This document shows positions 43,345 through 52,100 of a DNA stretch of 59,213 bases, one piece after another (within the stretch, counting starts at the first letter, position 1; every line of letters starts with the position of its first letter). Source of the stretch: a bacterium (GTDB lineage: Bacteria; Fidelibacterota; Marinisomatia; Marinisomatales; JAHJCW01). The stretch lies in assembly GCA_028282845.1 (NCBI GenBank), contig JANQGY010000005.1, positions 133,797 through 193,009 of the forward strand, written 5' to 3'. The translations under genes and the position numbers were made by a program. Below the pieces are notes generated by a model. It was not told the origin of the DNA. It was given only the letters and a program-made list of their open reading frames with translations, and did no database searches.

Positions 43345-44520
43345 ATGATTACATTATTAGCAACAGCATTGGTTATCGGAGTTATTGTATTTGTCCATGA
43401 ACTTGGGCATTATATGGCAGCCCGTTCGGTTGGTGTGCGTGTGGAAAGATTCTCAGTTGGATTTCCACCTCGTTTAATAACGATGACATCGGTTCCCGAT
43501 GGTTGGGAGTTTAAACTTTTCTTTTATCGTAAAAGTGAAGAGGGCAAGATAGAATGGGGACCGGTAGTAGAAAAAAATATTAAAAGGCCGGGCCGGAAAG
43601 GCAGTTTAACCGAATATTGTTTTGCGATCGTTCCTTTGGGCGGTTATGTGAAGATGTCCGGATTGATTGACGAGAGTCTCGACACCAAGATCGAACATAA
43701 ACCTTATGAATTGATGAGTAAGCCCCGTCTGGCGCAAGCGTGGGTAATGAGCGCCGGAGTGATCATGAATATGATACTTGCCTTAGTCGTGTACTCGGTA
43801 ATTGCGCTCAATCAAGGCAAACCCATAGTCAGTGATGAGCCGGTTATTGCACAAATAGTTGAAGGGCAACCCGCCGAAGCAGCCGGTATGCAAGTCGGCG
43901 ACAGAATAGTACAAATTAATGATAATAATATTCAAACCTGGCTGGAGATGACAGAGATCATCCATGCTCAGCCAAATGCTGCGCTGAGTATAAATTATGA
44001 AAGAGATGGTCAATTACTTAATTCCGAAGTAACAACGGTTGCCCAACCCTATTTATCTGATGGCAAAATTGATACCCTGGGTATAATAGGAATCGGAGCC
44101 AGTGTCACTTATGATCCGATAAATATTTTTCAAGCCGTTGGCGGCGGTTGCCAGGCTACAATTGGCGTGCTTGAATTGATTGGAACTACCTTAAAAATGT
44201 TAGTTACCGGTTCAGCTACGATGAAGGACATCGGCGGGCCGATCTTCATCGCACAAATGGCGGGTGAAACAGCACGTGCGGGAATCACACCACTAATGAT
44301 CCTGATGGCGATGATCAGCGTGAATCTGGCAGTAATCAATATTTTGCCAATCCCCGGCTTGGATGGTGGGCATCTAATGGTAATTGCCATTGAATCGGTG
44401 ATCAGACGGCCGATGAGCCTAAAAGCGCGTATTGCAATTCAAAAAGTCGGAATGATCTTTTTATTATTATTGATGATAACAGTAATCATCAATGATATTG
44501 GCAGATTATTTACAAATTAG
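43345..44520 (+). CDS. rseP: RseP-family site-2 membrane protease
   Basis: RseP is an intramembrane zinc protease of regulated membrane proteolysis, as in the sigma-E envelope stress response. The 391 residues have the metal motif HELGH (His18, Glu19, His22) in the first helix and NILPIPGLDGGHL near the end, which supplies the third ligand. One PDZ domain (about 160-235; IVEGQPAEAAGMQVGDRIVQINDNNI) is visible, and the E. coli protein has two. The dxr-rseP-bamA-skp-lpx neighbourhood is common in diderms. Its stop overlaps the convergent DUF3108 gene by 11 nt. Confidence 0.95.
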   Translation: MITLLATALVIGVIVFVHELGHYMAARSVGVRVERFSVGFPPRLITMTSVPDGWEFKLFFYRKSEEGKIEWGPVVEKNIKRPGRKGSLTEYCFAIVPLGGYVKMSGLIDESLDTKIEHKPYELMSKPRLAQAWVMSAGVIMNMILALVVYSVIALNQGKPIVSDEPVIAQIVEGQPAEAAGMQVGDRIVQINDNNIQTWLEMTEIIHAQPNAALSINYERDGQLLNSEVTTVAQPYLSDGKIDTLGIIGIGASVTYDPINIFQAVGGGCQATIGVLELIGTTLKMLVTGSATMKDIGGPIFIAQMAGETARAGITPLMILMAMISVNLAVINILPIPGLDGGHLMVIAIESVIRRPMSLKARIAIQKVGMIFLLLLMITVIINDIGRLFTN

Positions 44521-45220
44521 CAGACTTTAGCTGTAGCAGCATTGATCCAAAATTTAATTTTATCTTGATTTGGATCGGAATACCATATTCGTCATCACTT
44601 AGCCAAATGATCATATCACCTTTGTTTTTTAACAACGATTTCCCTTCTCGAAAGGGTCTGATAATTTTACAATAGTAAGTTCCGGCGGGAGTTTGGATGG
44701 TTTCTTTTCCATCTACCACGACTTGAAAACTGGTAATTTTTTTATTATCAAAAGTGGTAAAATCTAATATCTGACCGATTTCCAAAGGAATTGTCCTTAG
44801 ATAAAACAATAATGAATATGGATCTCTTACCCTGCCCTCCAATGGGATGGTATCGTTGTTGGTAATGGCATACAGGCTATCATAATACATTACCGTATTA
44901 TAGTTTTTGCGATAGTCACCTTCTCTAATTTTTTTGATAACCTTTAGGGTGGTGAGATCGTTCCGGTCAAGCCAGATATCCACCTTGTCTCTAACTTTAA
45001 AAATACGATCGGCGAATTTGTTGGTGTTTGCCGTAAAAGTTACGTGATGCACCGGCACACCATCAATCATTTGATCTTCTTGAACAGCTAAGGAGCCCTG
45101 CCCCATTCTAACAAAATTAAATTGTAAGGTATAGATGAATTTTTCACCGGGATTGAGTTGTTTATTCTGAGAATAATTAATTGAGAGAATTAACAGCAGT
45201 ATAGCCGCAAAATAGCGCAT
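44510..45220 (-). CDS. Exported DUF3108-like protein
   Basis: The 236-residue protein starts with a signal peptide (RYFAAILLLILSINYSQ). The mature part has LNPGEKFIYTLQFNFVRMGQGSLAV, KVRDKVDIWLDRNDLTTLKVIKKIREGDYRKN and QTPAGTYYCKIIRPFREG...DMIIWLSDDEYGIPIQIKIKLNFGSM. These fit the DUF3108 family of periplasmic beta-proteins. The function of the family is unknown. It starts a leftward unit downstream of tsaC (1-nt gap). Its end overlaps rseP. Confidence 0.85.
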   Translation of the reverse strand: MRYFAAILLLILSINYSQNKQLNPGEKFIYTLQFNFVRMGQGSLAVQEDQMIDGVPVHHVTFTANTNKFADRIFKVRDKVDIWLDRNDLTTLKVIKKIREGDYRKNYNTVMYYDSLYAITNNDTIPLEGRVRDPYSLLFYLRTIPLEIGQILDFTTFDNKKITSFQVVVDGKETIQTPAGTYYCKIIRPFREGKSLLKNKGDMIIWLSDDEYGIPIQIKIKLNFGSMLLQLKSANL

Positions 45221-45221
45221 T

Positions 45222-45794
45222 CTATTCCCTTATAATTTTGATATTATTGTTGATGAGTTGATAAATTGTTGAACCAACCGAAGGCGGCAAGGTTCCTCCG
45301 TCAATGATGAGATCAATTTCTTGTGCAAATTCTAAGCTGATCAAGCCGGGATCATTCAATGGTTTTTCGTTGGTGCGGTTTACACTTGTGGTCGTTATTG
45401 GATTGGGAAACATAGCGGATATTTTTTGGCAAAAGGGATGGTTTGGAACGCGAATGCCAAGCGTTTGGTTGTCTCCTAATATCAACGGACTAACAAGGTT
45501 GGTTTTAACGGGCACGATTAACGTCTTCGGACCACCAAGGTAGAAGGGTACTAAATCGCCTTGTTCAACGCTGATTTCCATCCACCCTAACGCTGTGTCC
45601 GTATTGGGAGCAAGTACGCTGATTGGACCTTTACGGCCCTTTATTTCATTTAATTTGTTAATTGCCCGATCATTTTTGGCGTCAACGCCAAAACCGTAAA
45701 GTGTATCGGTGGGATAAACAATTACACCACCGGCTTTCAGAATTTGTACAGATTCTTCTACTGCTCGGGGATCATTGATATTTATTCTTTTCAT
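45222..45794 (-). CDS. tsaC: TsaC/Sua5-family threonylcarbamoyl-AMP synthase
   Basis: The enzyme makes threonylcarbamoyl-AMP for the t6A37 modification of ANN-decoding tRNAs. The 190 residues have the YrdC motifs GGVIVYPTDTLYGFGVDA, KGRKGPISVLAPN, YLGGPKTLIVPVK, GIRVPNHPFC and TTSVNRTNEKPLNDP. It lacks the extra C-terminal Sua5 domain, so it is the short TsaC form. Here it precedes the DUF3108 gene by 1 nt and follows the LpxL-like gene by 16 nt, in one leftward unit. Confidence 0.93.
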   Translation of the reverse strand: MKRININDPRAVEESVQILKAGGVIVYPTDTLYGFGVDAKNDRAINKLNEIKGRKGPISVLAPNTDTALGWMEISVEQGDLVPFYLGGPKTLIVPVKTNLVSPLILGDNQTLGIRVPNHPFCQKISAMFPNPITTTSVNRTNEKPLNDPGLISLEFAQEIDLIIDGGTLPPSVGSTIYQLINNNIKIIRE

Positions 45795-45810
45795 GTAATA
45801 ATTAGAATAC

Positions 45811-46671
45811 CTATTTAATTGGTTGAGTTTTCCAACGTCGGTGAAACCAAAAATATTGTTCAGGGTATTTCCTGATATATTTCTCTAAAATTTTAGTGAA
45901 GGATTGAGTTATAGATTCAACGCTTGCTCCATCCTCCGGAACTATTGGTACAAAGTCAATTACATATTTATTTTTCCCGACTTTATAGCATAACGTAAAA
46001 ATGAGTAAACAACCGGAATTTAAATAAAATCTTGCTGCTCCTTTTGGGGTGGAAGCTTTCTTACCAAAGAAGTTTACAAATACGCCGCGCTTGCGGGCAT
46101 CTTGGTCGCTTGCTAAAGCAAGAGCCTCATTTTTTTCCAAGATGCTGTACATTTCGTCGATTGAAGATCTGCGATAAACATATTTCGTTCCGAATTGGCA
46201 ACGATGGTCAATGATGAATTTATTGCTGCCACGATTTTTTTGTTTGGCAAGGACAATTGTGGTCGGGTACCCATTTGAGCCAAGCCAAGCCGAGAGCAAT
46301 TCCCAAGCCCCGATATGTCCGGTAATAAATACAATTCCTTTCCCCTTTTCAAAAGCGTTATCCAAATTTTCTCGACCAAGCACCTGCAAGTCTATCTCAT
46401 CAAATGATTTAGGAAAAGCAAAAAATCTAATGAACTCATTCATAAAAAATAAATAGCCTTTTTTCGCAAGCCGTTTGTACCATTGTCCGGATTGATCAGG
46501 GAATGCGCTGCGTAGATTTTTGATGTATTCTGATTTTCTGATCGGTATAAGATAAAATAAGATAATGAAAAATATATATGAATATAGAGTTCTCATAAAT
46601 TGTGGCGACAGGCGCATCAACCGAGAAATTACGAGCAGTGAATAATATGCTATTTTATGAGATAGTTTCAA
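45811..46671 (-). CDS. LpxL/HtrB-like lipid A acyltransferase
   Basis: The family adds late acyl chains to lipid A in the inner membrane. The 286 residues have an N-terminal transmembrane helix, a GKGIVFITGHIGAWELLSAWL block with the catalytic HX4E (HIGAWE), a DARKRGVFVNFFGKKASTPKGAARFY block and the C-terminal PEQYFWFHRRWKT. These are the LpxL/M signatures. Which chain is added cannot be told. It complements lpxA, lpxC and lpxD, although those lie about 5-8 kb away on the other strand. Confidence 0.92.
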   Translation of the reverse strand: MKLSHKIAYYSLLVISRLMRLSPQFMRTLYSYIFFIILFYLIPIRKSEYIKNLRSAFPDQSGQWYKRLAKKGYLFFMNEFIRFFAFPKSFDEIDLQVLGRENLDNAFEKGKGIVFITGHIGAWELLSAWLGSNGYPTTIVLAKQKNRGSNKFIIDHRCQFGTKYVYRRSSIDEMYSILEKNEALALASDQDARKRGVFVNFFGKKASTPKGAARFYLNSGCLLIFTLCYKVGKNKYVIDFVPIVPEDGASVESITQSFTKILEKYIRKYPEQYFWFHRRWKTQPIK

Positions 46672-46735
46672 AGGTATGGAATTTATTCCACATCGCCTGC
46701 GTGAACAAGTCGAAATTGTTAAATATTGAATTTGA

Positions 46736-46757
46736 ATGTTCTTAAATTTATGAACAT
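46736..46757. promoter_or_regulatory. Short inverted repeat upstream of the CoA-transferase genes
   Basis: ATGTTC (46736-46741) and GAACAT (46752-46757) flank a 10-nt spacer and end 13 nt before the ATG of subunit A. It is in the divergent region between the LpxL-like gene and the CoA-transferase pair. It could be an operator but could also be chance. Confidence 0.3.
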
Positions 46758-46770
46758 ATTAGAGGAAATT

Positions 46771-47745
46771 ATGAAAGTTATATCTTCCGGAATTGGCGAA
46801 TTGATCCAACCTCCCGATCTTAATGCCTTTCGCGAATGGAACCACACGCAGAAATCCAAGTCGCTTATAGACAAACGCATGACTGAAAGTGAAGCAATTT
46901 CAAAATTCTTGCAAGACGGACAATACATTGGTATTGAGCTGTACGGAACCGTTCGGGCACCGATGTCGCTGACGCGGGAAATAATCCGGCAGGGTTATAA
47001 AAATTTAAGCTGTGCCGGACAAGGAGTATATGAATCAGAATTACTGGCAGCCGCCAATGCGATCAAAAAATTAGACTGGACTTACATTGGATTTGAAGTT
47101 TATGGACTTTCAAATTCGGCGCGGCGTGCGGTTGAAAGCGGCTATGTTGAAAAAGTTGTGGAATGGTCTAACGCCGCCCTTTCGTGGCGATTCAAGGCGG
47201 CGGCGATGGGCGTGCCTTTCCTGCCGACTCGGGTAATGTTAGGTACCGATACCTATAAATTCAGTGCTGCCAAAGTTGTGGAATGTCCGTTTACCGGCGA
47301 CAAATTATGTTTGCTTCCGGCTTTGATTTTAGATGTGGGCTTTATTCATGTACACCGGGCGGACAAATACGGTAATTGTCAGATAGATGGAATATCGGGG
47401 TTTTCGGCTGAAATGGCGCGCGCCTCCAAACGCTTGATTATCTCAGCCGAGGAAATTGTGGATGAAGAACTTATCCGTTCGCAACCCGACCGCACGATTA
47501 TTCCATATTATTTAGTGGATGCGGTCGTGGAAGCACCATTCGGATCCCATCCCGGCGAGATGACCGGTTTATATGAGCGCGATGAAGAACACATTCGTAA
47601 TTATGCAAAAGACAGCAAAGATATTGAACAGACGAGACAATACTTGGATCAATGGATTTATGATGTGAAGAATCATAATGAATACTTAGAATTAGTTGGT
47701 GAGCAAAGATTATCGGAAATAAGGATTGGAGGTAATCGGGAATGA
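46771..47745 (+). CDS. CoA-transferase family I, subunit A
   Basis: The enzyme moves CoA between carboxylic acids as an A2B2-type complex. The 324 residues start from ATG 46771 behind an AGAGGA site; in-frame starts at 46726 and 46750 would add residues without a ribosome-binding site. The motifs are KFLQDGQYIGIELYGTVRAP, LDVGFIHVHRADKYGNCQIDG and the late EAPFGSHPGEMTGLYERDEEHI. The SHPGEM run resembles glutaconate CoA-transferase or IpdA-type subunits rather than ScoA. It overlaps the subunit B gene by 4 nt. The substrate is unknown. Confidence 0.88.
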   Translation: MKVISSGIGELIQPPDLNAFREWNHTQKSKSLIDKRMTESEAISKFLQDGQYIGIELYGTVRAPMSLTREIIRQGYKNLSCAGQGVYESELLAAANAIKKLDWTYIGFEVYGLSNSARRAVESGYVEKVVEWSNAALSWRFKAAAMGVPFLPTRVMLGTDTYKFSAAKVVECPFTGDKLCLLPALILDVGFIHVHRADKYGNCQIDGISGFSAEMARASKRLIISAEEIVDEELIRSQPDRTIIPYYLVDAVVEAPFGSHPGEMTGLYERDEEHIRNYAKDSKDIEQTRQYLDQWIYDVKNHNEYLELVGEQRLSEIRIGGNRE

Positions 47746-48512
47746 ACAAATCAGATTATAATCCGAATGAACTATTGATCTGTATTGCCTCACGCTTAAT
47801 GGAAGACAATGCCACCTGTTTCATTGGAACCGGTATTCCGATGTTGGCGGCGGCACTTGCTCAAAAAATGCACGCTCCCAATTTAATATCAATTTTTGAG
47901 TTTGGCGGAATCGGCGCCCAATTAGAGAAATTGCCGCTCGCCGTTGGCGATATGCGCACTTTTAACAAAGGACTTATGGCAGCGGGAATATGCGACATCA
48001 TGGAAGCCGGGCAATGCGGATTTGTAGATTATGGCTTTTTGGGCGGGGCGCAAATTGATATATATGGGAATCTTAATTCAACGGTGATCGGTGATGATCA
48101 TGATAATCCTAAAGTACGTCTGCCCGGTTCCGGCGGTGGCAACGACGTCGGATCAACCTGTTGGAAAACCATTATTATTATGCAGCATGGCGTTCGCCGA
48201 TTTATTCCTAAAATAGATTTCATAACAACGCCCGGCTATTTATCGGGCCCCGGTGCCCGCGAGGAAGCCGGACTACCGCCGAATACCGGTCCGTATCGCG
48301 TGGTAACAAACCTTGGCACTTTAGGATTTGATGAAAATTCTAAGCGTATGAAACTATTGGCACTCAATCCGGGTATAACCGTTGAGGAGGTTATCGAAAA
48401 CACAGGTTTCGAATTAATTATTCCTGACAAAATTGATAATAATCCCGCACCTTCTATGCCAGAGCTGAAGATTCTCAGGGAGGATGTTGATAAAGATAGA
48501 TTTTATATTTAG
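47742..48512 (+). CDS. CoA-transferase family I, subunit B
   Basis: This is the partner of the preceding subunit. The 256 residues have FIGTGIPMLAAALAQKMHAPNLISIFEFGGIGA; the Glu in this motif is likely to be the catalytic residue that forms the gamma-glutamyl-CoA thioester. MAAGICDIMEAGQCGFVDYGFLGGAQIDIYGNLNSTVIG is a strong family block, and LPGSGGGNDVGST follows. The pair resembles glutaconate-type or IpdB-type enzymes that act on ring-cleavage or dicarboxylic acyl-CoAs. No beta-oxidation gene is adjacent, so the role remains open. Confidence 0.88.
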   Translation: MNKSDYNPNELLICIASRLMEDNATCFIGTGIPMLAAALAQKMHAPNLISIFEFGGIGAQLEKLPLAVGDMRTFNKGLMAAGICDIMEAGQCGFVDYGFLGGAQIDIYGNLNSTVIGDDHDNPKVRLPGSGGGNDVGSTCWKTIIIMQHGVRRFIPKIDFITTPGYLSGPGAREEAGLPPNTGPYRVVTNLGTLGFDENSKRMKLLALNPGITVEEVIENTGFELIIPDKIDNNPAPSMPELKILREDVDKDRFYI

Positions 48513-48513
48513 T

Positions 48514-48966
48514 ATGGATAAAATAATAGTACATACAGCAAAACTAAAATGTTCAAAAGAAAAAGCATTTGAAATGTTTACGTCCAGTAGTTATTTGGTA
48601 AAATGGTTAACCGTAAAAGCGGATGTTGAACCTGAGATTGGCGGGAAATTTGAACTGTATTGGGATGTTAATGATTTGGAGAATGATTGCACCAAAGGCT
48701 GCGAAATCCTTGCAATTGATAAGCCAAATTATTTGAATTTTGAATGGCGGGGACCTAAACGATACAAGGAGTTCATGAATAATGTTCGACCTTTAACAAA
48801 TGTAACAGTTATATTCACAGAAAACAAAGATCAAACAATCGTAACATTAATCCATACGGGATGGAGAAATGATAAAGATTGGGAAGAAGCAAGACAATAT
48901 TTTGTTGGGGCATGGCAAGGCGCGTTTAAACTGCTTGAAAAATTTGTAAGCGAAGAGTTAGAATAG
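48514..48966 (+). CDS. SRPBCC/AHSA1-like protein
   Basis: The 150-residue soluble protein starts at ATG 48514, 1 nt after the CoA-transferase stop; an upstream in-frame codon at 48484 lies inside that gene. The START/AHSA1 pattern is visible: AKLKCSKEKAFEMFTSSSYLVKWLTVKADVEPEIGGKFELYWD, then TNVTVIFTENKDQTIVTLIHTGWRND and a C-terminal helix with FVGAWQGAFKLLEKF. Such proteins bind a hydrophobic ligand or act as co-chaperone domains. A GTG at its stop overlaps the next gene, but the better start there is later. Confidence 0.88.
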   Translation: MDKIIVHTAKLKCSKEKAFEMFTSSSYLVKWLTVKADVEPEIGGKFELYWDVNDLENDCTKGCEILAIDKPNYLNFEWRGPKRYKEFMNNVRPLTNVTVIFTENKDQTIVTLIHTGWRNDKDWEEARQYFVGAWQGAFKLLEKFVSEELE

Positions 48967-48989
48967 TGTATAACAACAAGGAGGAAGGA

Positions 48990-49670
48990 ATGTCAGAACG
49001 TAAAAACAATCAAGGTAGTTTCTTAGGAATAATCTTAATACTTATTGGTCTTCTATTTTTGATAGACACCTTTACCAATTGGAACTTTAGCCGTCTGTTG
49101 GGAGAATGGTGGCCACTAATTTTTGTGGTAATCGCAATCATCAAGTTCCAAAACCAAGAACGCGGCAGTGGTTTGATCTTTTTAATCATCGGCGGTTTAC
49201 TGTTGCTGCTCACAAATGATGTCATCGGCTGGCATTCCGTTTGGCGTTTATGGCCCTTGATATTGGTATTTATTGGCATATCATTGATATTTAAAGGACG
49301 CCGTCGCAACTGGGGTTTAATAAACGATGCTACCCATGATACTGATTTCATCCATTCCAATGCAATTTTTGGAGGAGCCGTTCACACAATTACCTCGCAG
49401 AATTTTAAGGGCGGAGAAGCCATGGCATTATTCGGCGGTGTGGAACTGGATCTACGCGACGCCAAACTTTCGTCAGAAGGCTGCAAAATAAACGCTACAG
49501 CGATATTTGGCGCCGGTGAGCTGATTGTTCCTGATGATTGGAAAGTGGTGGTGAAAGGAACGCCGCTATTTGGTGCTGTTGATAACAAATCGCGCGGTAA
49601 AGGAGGAGATCCCACTAAAGAGATTGAATTACATTGCACGGTTATCTTTGGCGGCCTTGAGATACGCTAG
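48990..49670 (+). CDS. LiaF-like membrane protein (DUF5668 plus cell-wall-stress domain)
   Basis: The 226-residue protein starts from ATG 48990 behind a very strong AAGGAGGAAGG site; a GTG at 48966 would add eight residues. Four N-terminal hydrophobic helices include SFLGIILILIGLLFLIDTF and WPLILVFIGISLIF, the DUF5668/PspC-like pattern. A C-terminal beta domain follows with repeated FGG and FGA blocks (AIFGGAVHTI, MALFGGVELDLRDA, AIFGAGELIVPDDW, PLFGAVDNK, VIFGGLEIR), as in LiaF/YvqF. LiaF inhibits LiaRS in Firmicutes; no LiaR or LiaS is here. Confidence 0.88.
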   Translation: MSERKNNQGSFLGIILILIGLLFLIDTFTNWNFSRLLGEWWPLIFVVIAIIKFQNQERGSGLIFLIIGGLLLLLTNDVIGWHSVWRLWPLILVFIGISLIFKGRRRNWGLINDATHDTDFIHSNAIFGGAVHTITSQNFKGGEAMALFGGVELDLRDAKLSSEGCKINATAIFGAGELIVPDDWKVVVKGTPLFGAVDNKSRGKGGDPTKEIELHCTVIFGGLEIR

Positions 49671-49718
49671 TATTCATAATATATTGTTTTTTAAAGAGTT
49701 TAGGTGTAAACTGTAGAT

Positions 49719-51071
49719 ATGAAAAAAATAATTTTGAGCATATTATTACTATCATCGCTGTTTGCTCAAAACACTGATGTAGTATATCGGGTGCCAATTG
49801 AGGGCACCATTGATCTTGGATTACCGCCCTTTATTGAACGTGTTTTGAAAGATGCAGCCGATGATAAAGCGAGAGTTGTTATATTTGAAATTGATACATT
49901 TGGTGGGCGAGTAGATGCTGCTACACAGATCAAAGATGCCATTCTTGATTCAGAAATTGAAACGGTCGCTTTTATTAATCGTCGCGCTATATCAGCCGGG
50001 GCTTTGATTGCAATGTCCTGTGACAAAATATACATGACGAGCGGTGGTACGATCGGCGCGGCAACGGCAGTTGATATGCAAGGTGAAAAAGGCAGCGAGA
50101 AAGTAATATCGTATATGCGGGAAGAAATGGCTTCCACCGCCGAAAGCACCGGCCGGAATGTTGATATTGCCAAAGGTATGGTTGATGAGGAATTAAGTTT
50201 TACGCACTTGATCATTGACGGCGATTCGCTTGAAGTAACCGACCTTGAAGGCCGAAAGGAAGGCAAACTTATAACGCTAACTACCGAACTTGCCAAAAAA
50301 TACAGAATTGCCGATGGCGAAATTGAAACCTTTGATATATTGTTGGAAGAGCTGGAACTCACAAATGCTGAGGTCAAAGAGACTAAGACTAGCTGGTCGG
50401 AGGCAATAGTTCGTTTCTTAACCAATCCGGTGGTAGCTTCGCTGTTAATGACTTTTGGTTTCTTAGGAATTTTATTTGAATTACAACAACCGGGTTGGGG
50501 CGTGTCGGGTACGATCGGCGCTGTTTGCCTCGCTTTGGCGCTTGGTGCTGGCTACATTGCCGAATTAGCCTCAGCTACCGATCTCTTAATCATTTTTGCC
50601 GGTGTAATATTATTATTGCTTGAAATGATCATAATACCGGGTTTCGGTATAGCCGGAATCGGCGGTATAATTCTAATTGTTTTCGGATTGTATCGGCTAT
50701 TATTACCGGATGTGCCCGTAGGAGAGGAGGTTTCGGAAATGGCAATGTTTGGTTTAACGATCGGAATAATTGGCGGTTTAATAGGAATCGTTTTATTATT
50801 TAAATTGATGACTAAAACTAAGTTTTGGAAAAAATTGGCAACACCCGATGTTCAGGATCATCAACGCGGTTATGACACATCGCTTGGGCTGGAAGAAATG
50901 GTGGGCGAAAAAGGAGTTGCCGAATCGGATTTAAGACCTTCGGGTTGGGCAGCCGTAAAAGATAAAAGAATTTTTGTGGTAAGTGAAGGCACCTTTATCG
51001 AAGAAGGCGAAAAAATAGAAATACTTAAAGTTGACGGCAATCGCGTTGTCGTTCGACAAGCTAAAAAATAG
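49719..51071 (+). CDS. NfeD-family membrane serine protease (long form)
   Basis: The 450-residue protein has a signal peptide (KKIILSILLLSSLFA) and a ClpP/SppA-like serine protease domain (about 20-225). The nucleophile is probably in RRAISAGALIAMSCDKIYMTSGGTIGAA. Four to five transmembrane helices (about 235-365) follow, then a C-terminal OB-fold (about 385-450; DLRPSGWAAVKDKRIFVVSEGTFIEEGEKIEI). This long NfeD form usually sits next to a flotillin-like gene, and FloA follows 18 nt downstream. The two are thought to organise membrane microdomains. Confidence 0.94.
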   Translation: MKKIILSILLLSSLFAQNTDVVYRVPIEGTIDLGLPPFIERVLKDAADDKARVVIFEIDTFGGRVDAATQIKDAILDSEIETVAFINRRAISAGALIAMSCDKIYMTSGGTIGAATAVDMQGEKGSEKVISYMREEMASTAESTGRNVDIAKGMVDEELSFTHLIIDGDSLEVTDLEGRKEGKLITLTTELAKKYRIADGEIETFDILLEELELTNAEVKETKTSWSEAIVRFLTNPVVASLLMTFGFLGILFELQQPGWGVSGTIGAVCLALALGAGYIAELASATDLLIIFAGVILLLLEMIIIPGFGIAGIGGIILIVFGLYRLLLPDVPVGEEVSEMAMFGLTIGIIGGLIGIVLLFKLMTKTKFWKKLATPDVQDHQRGYDTSLGLEEMVGEKGVAESDLRPSGWAAVKDKRIFVVSEGTFIEEGEKIEILKVDGNRVVVRQAKK

Positions 51072-51089
51072 GAAATTTAGGAGGATATT

Positions 51090-52088
51090 ATGAATGTAAT
51101 TTCATTAGTACTGCTTGGATTAATTGTTCTATTCCTACTGTTACTGTTCTACTTCGTACCAATTGGAATGTGGATTCAGGCGGTGGTCAGTGTTGGTTTG
51201 GGAAAAGTGTCAATCGTTGATTTGATCAGGATGCGTTTACGGAAAATTCCGCCGCGCTTGATAACCGACGGAGTTATTAATAGTCACAAGGCCGGCTTAA
51301 CGCACATCGAAACCGATATGTTGGAAACGCATTATTTAGCCGGCGGTAATGTTGCCAACGTCGTGGATGCTTTGATCGCGTCCGATAAAGCCAACATTGA
51401 TCTACAATTTGAGACCGCTACGGCGATTGATCTCGCGGGACGCGATGTAAAGACCGCTGTTCAAACTTCGGTCTATCCGCGCGTTATTGACGCTCCCAAA
51501 GACGGTTATTTGGCAGCCGTTGCCAAAGACGGTATTGAATTGAAAGCCCGTGCCCGTGTAACGGTGCGGACCAATATTCCGGGCTTGGTTGGCGGCGCCA
51601 CCGACGAGACAATTATTGCCCGTGTCGGTGAAGGAATTGTCAGCGCCATCGGTTCATCCGGCAATTATAGTCAGGTTTTAGAAAATCCTGACAATATTTC
51701 CAAAGCGGTGCTGAACAAAGGTCTTGATGCCGGGACGGCTTATGAAATATTATCAATTGATATTGCCGATCTCGACGTTGGTAAAAACATCGGCGCCCGC
51801 CTGCAAGCCGACCAAGCCGAAGCTGACTTGCGCGTTGCTCAAGCCAAGGCGGAAACCCGTCGTGCCATGGCCGTAGCCGAGGAACAGGAAATGAAAGCCC
51901 GCACGCAGGAAATGCAGGCAACCGTTGTAAAAGCCGAAGCCGAAGTTCCCAAAGCGATGGCTGATGCTTTCCGCGAAGGCAACCTTGGCGTGTTTGATTA
52001 TTATAATTTAGGCAATATCAAAGCCGATACAGGAATGCGCGATAGTATTGCCGGTACATCTAAAAAATCTGATAAAGGTAAAGAATAG
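51090..52088 (+). CDS. floA: FloA, flotillin-like membrane scaffold
   Basis: FloA-type SPFH proteins form lipid-raft-like clusters in the inner membrane. The 332 residues have an N-terminal membrane insert ([28 protein letters not shown]). The SPFH-like domain follows with [56 protein letters not shown] and [26 protein letters not shown]. An Ala/Glu-rich coiled coil (about 240-300; [20 protein letters not shown]) comes last. This matches the UPF0365/FloA family of usual length. It sits between NfeD and a small membrane protein, with close spacing. Confidence 0.95.
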   Translation: MNVISLVLLGLIVLFLLLLFYFVPIGMWIQAVVSVGLGKVSIVDLIRMRLRKIPPRLITDGVINSHKAGLTHIETDMLETHYLAGGNVANVVDALIASDKANIDLQFETATAIDLAGRDVKTAVQTSVYPRVIDAPKDGYLAAVAKDGIELKARARVTVRTNIPGLVGGATDETIIARVGEGIVSAIGSSGNYSQVLENPDNISKAVLNKGLDAGTAYEILSIDIADLDVGKNIGARLQADQAEADLRVAQAKAETRRAMAVAEEQEMKARTQEMQATVVKAEAEVPKAMADAFREGNLGVFDYYNLGNIKADTGMRDSIAGTSKKSDKGKE

Positions 52089-52100
52089 GGGTAATTCCTG

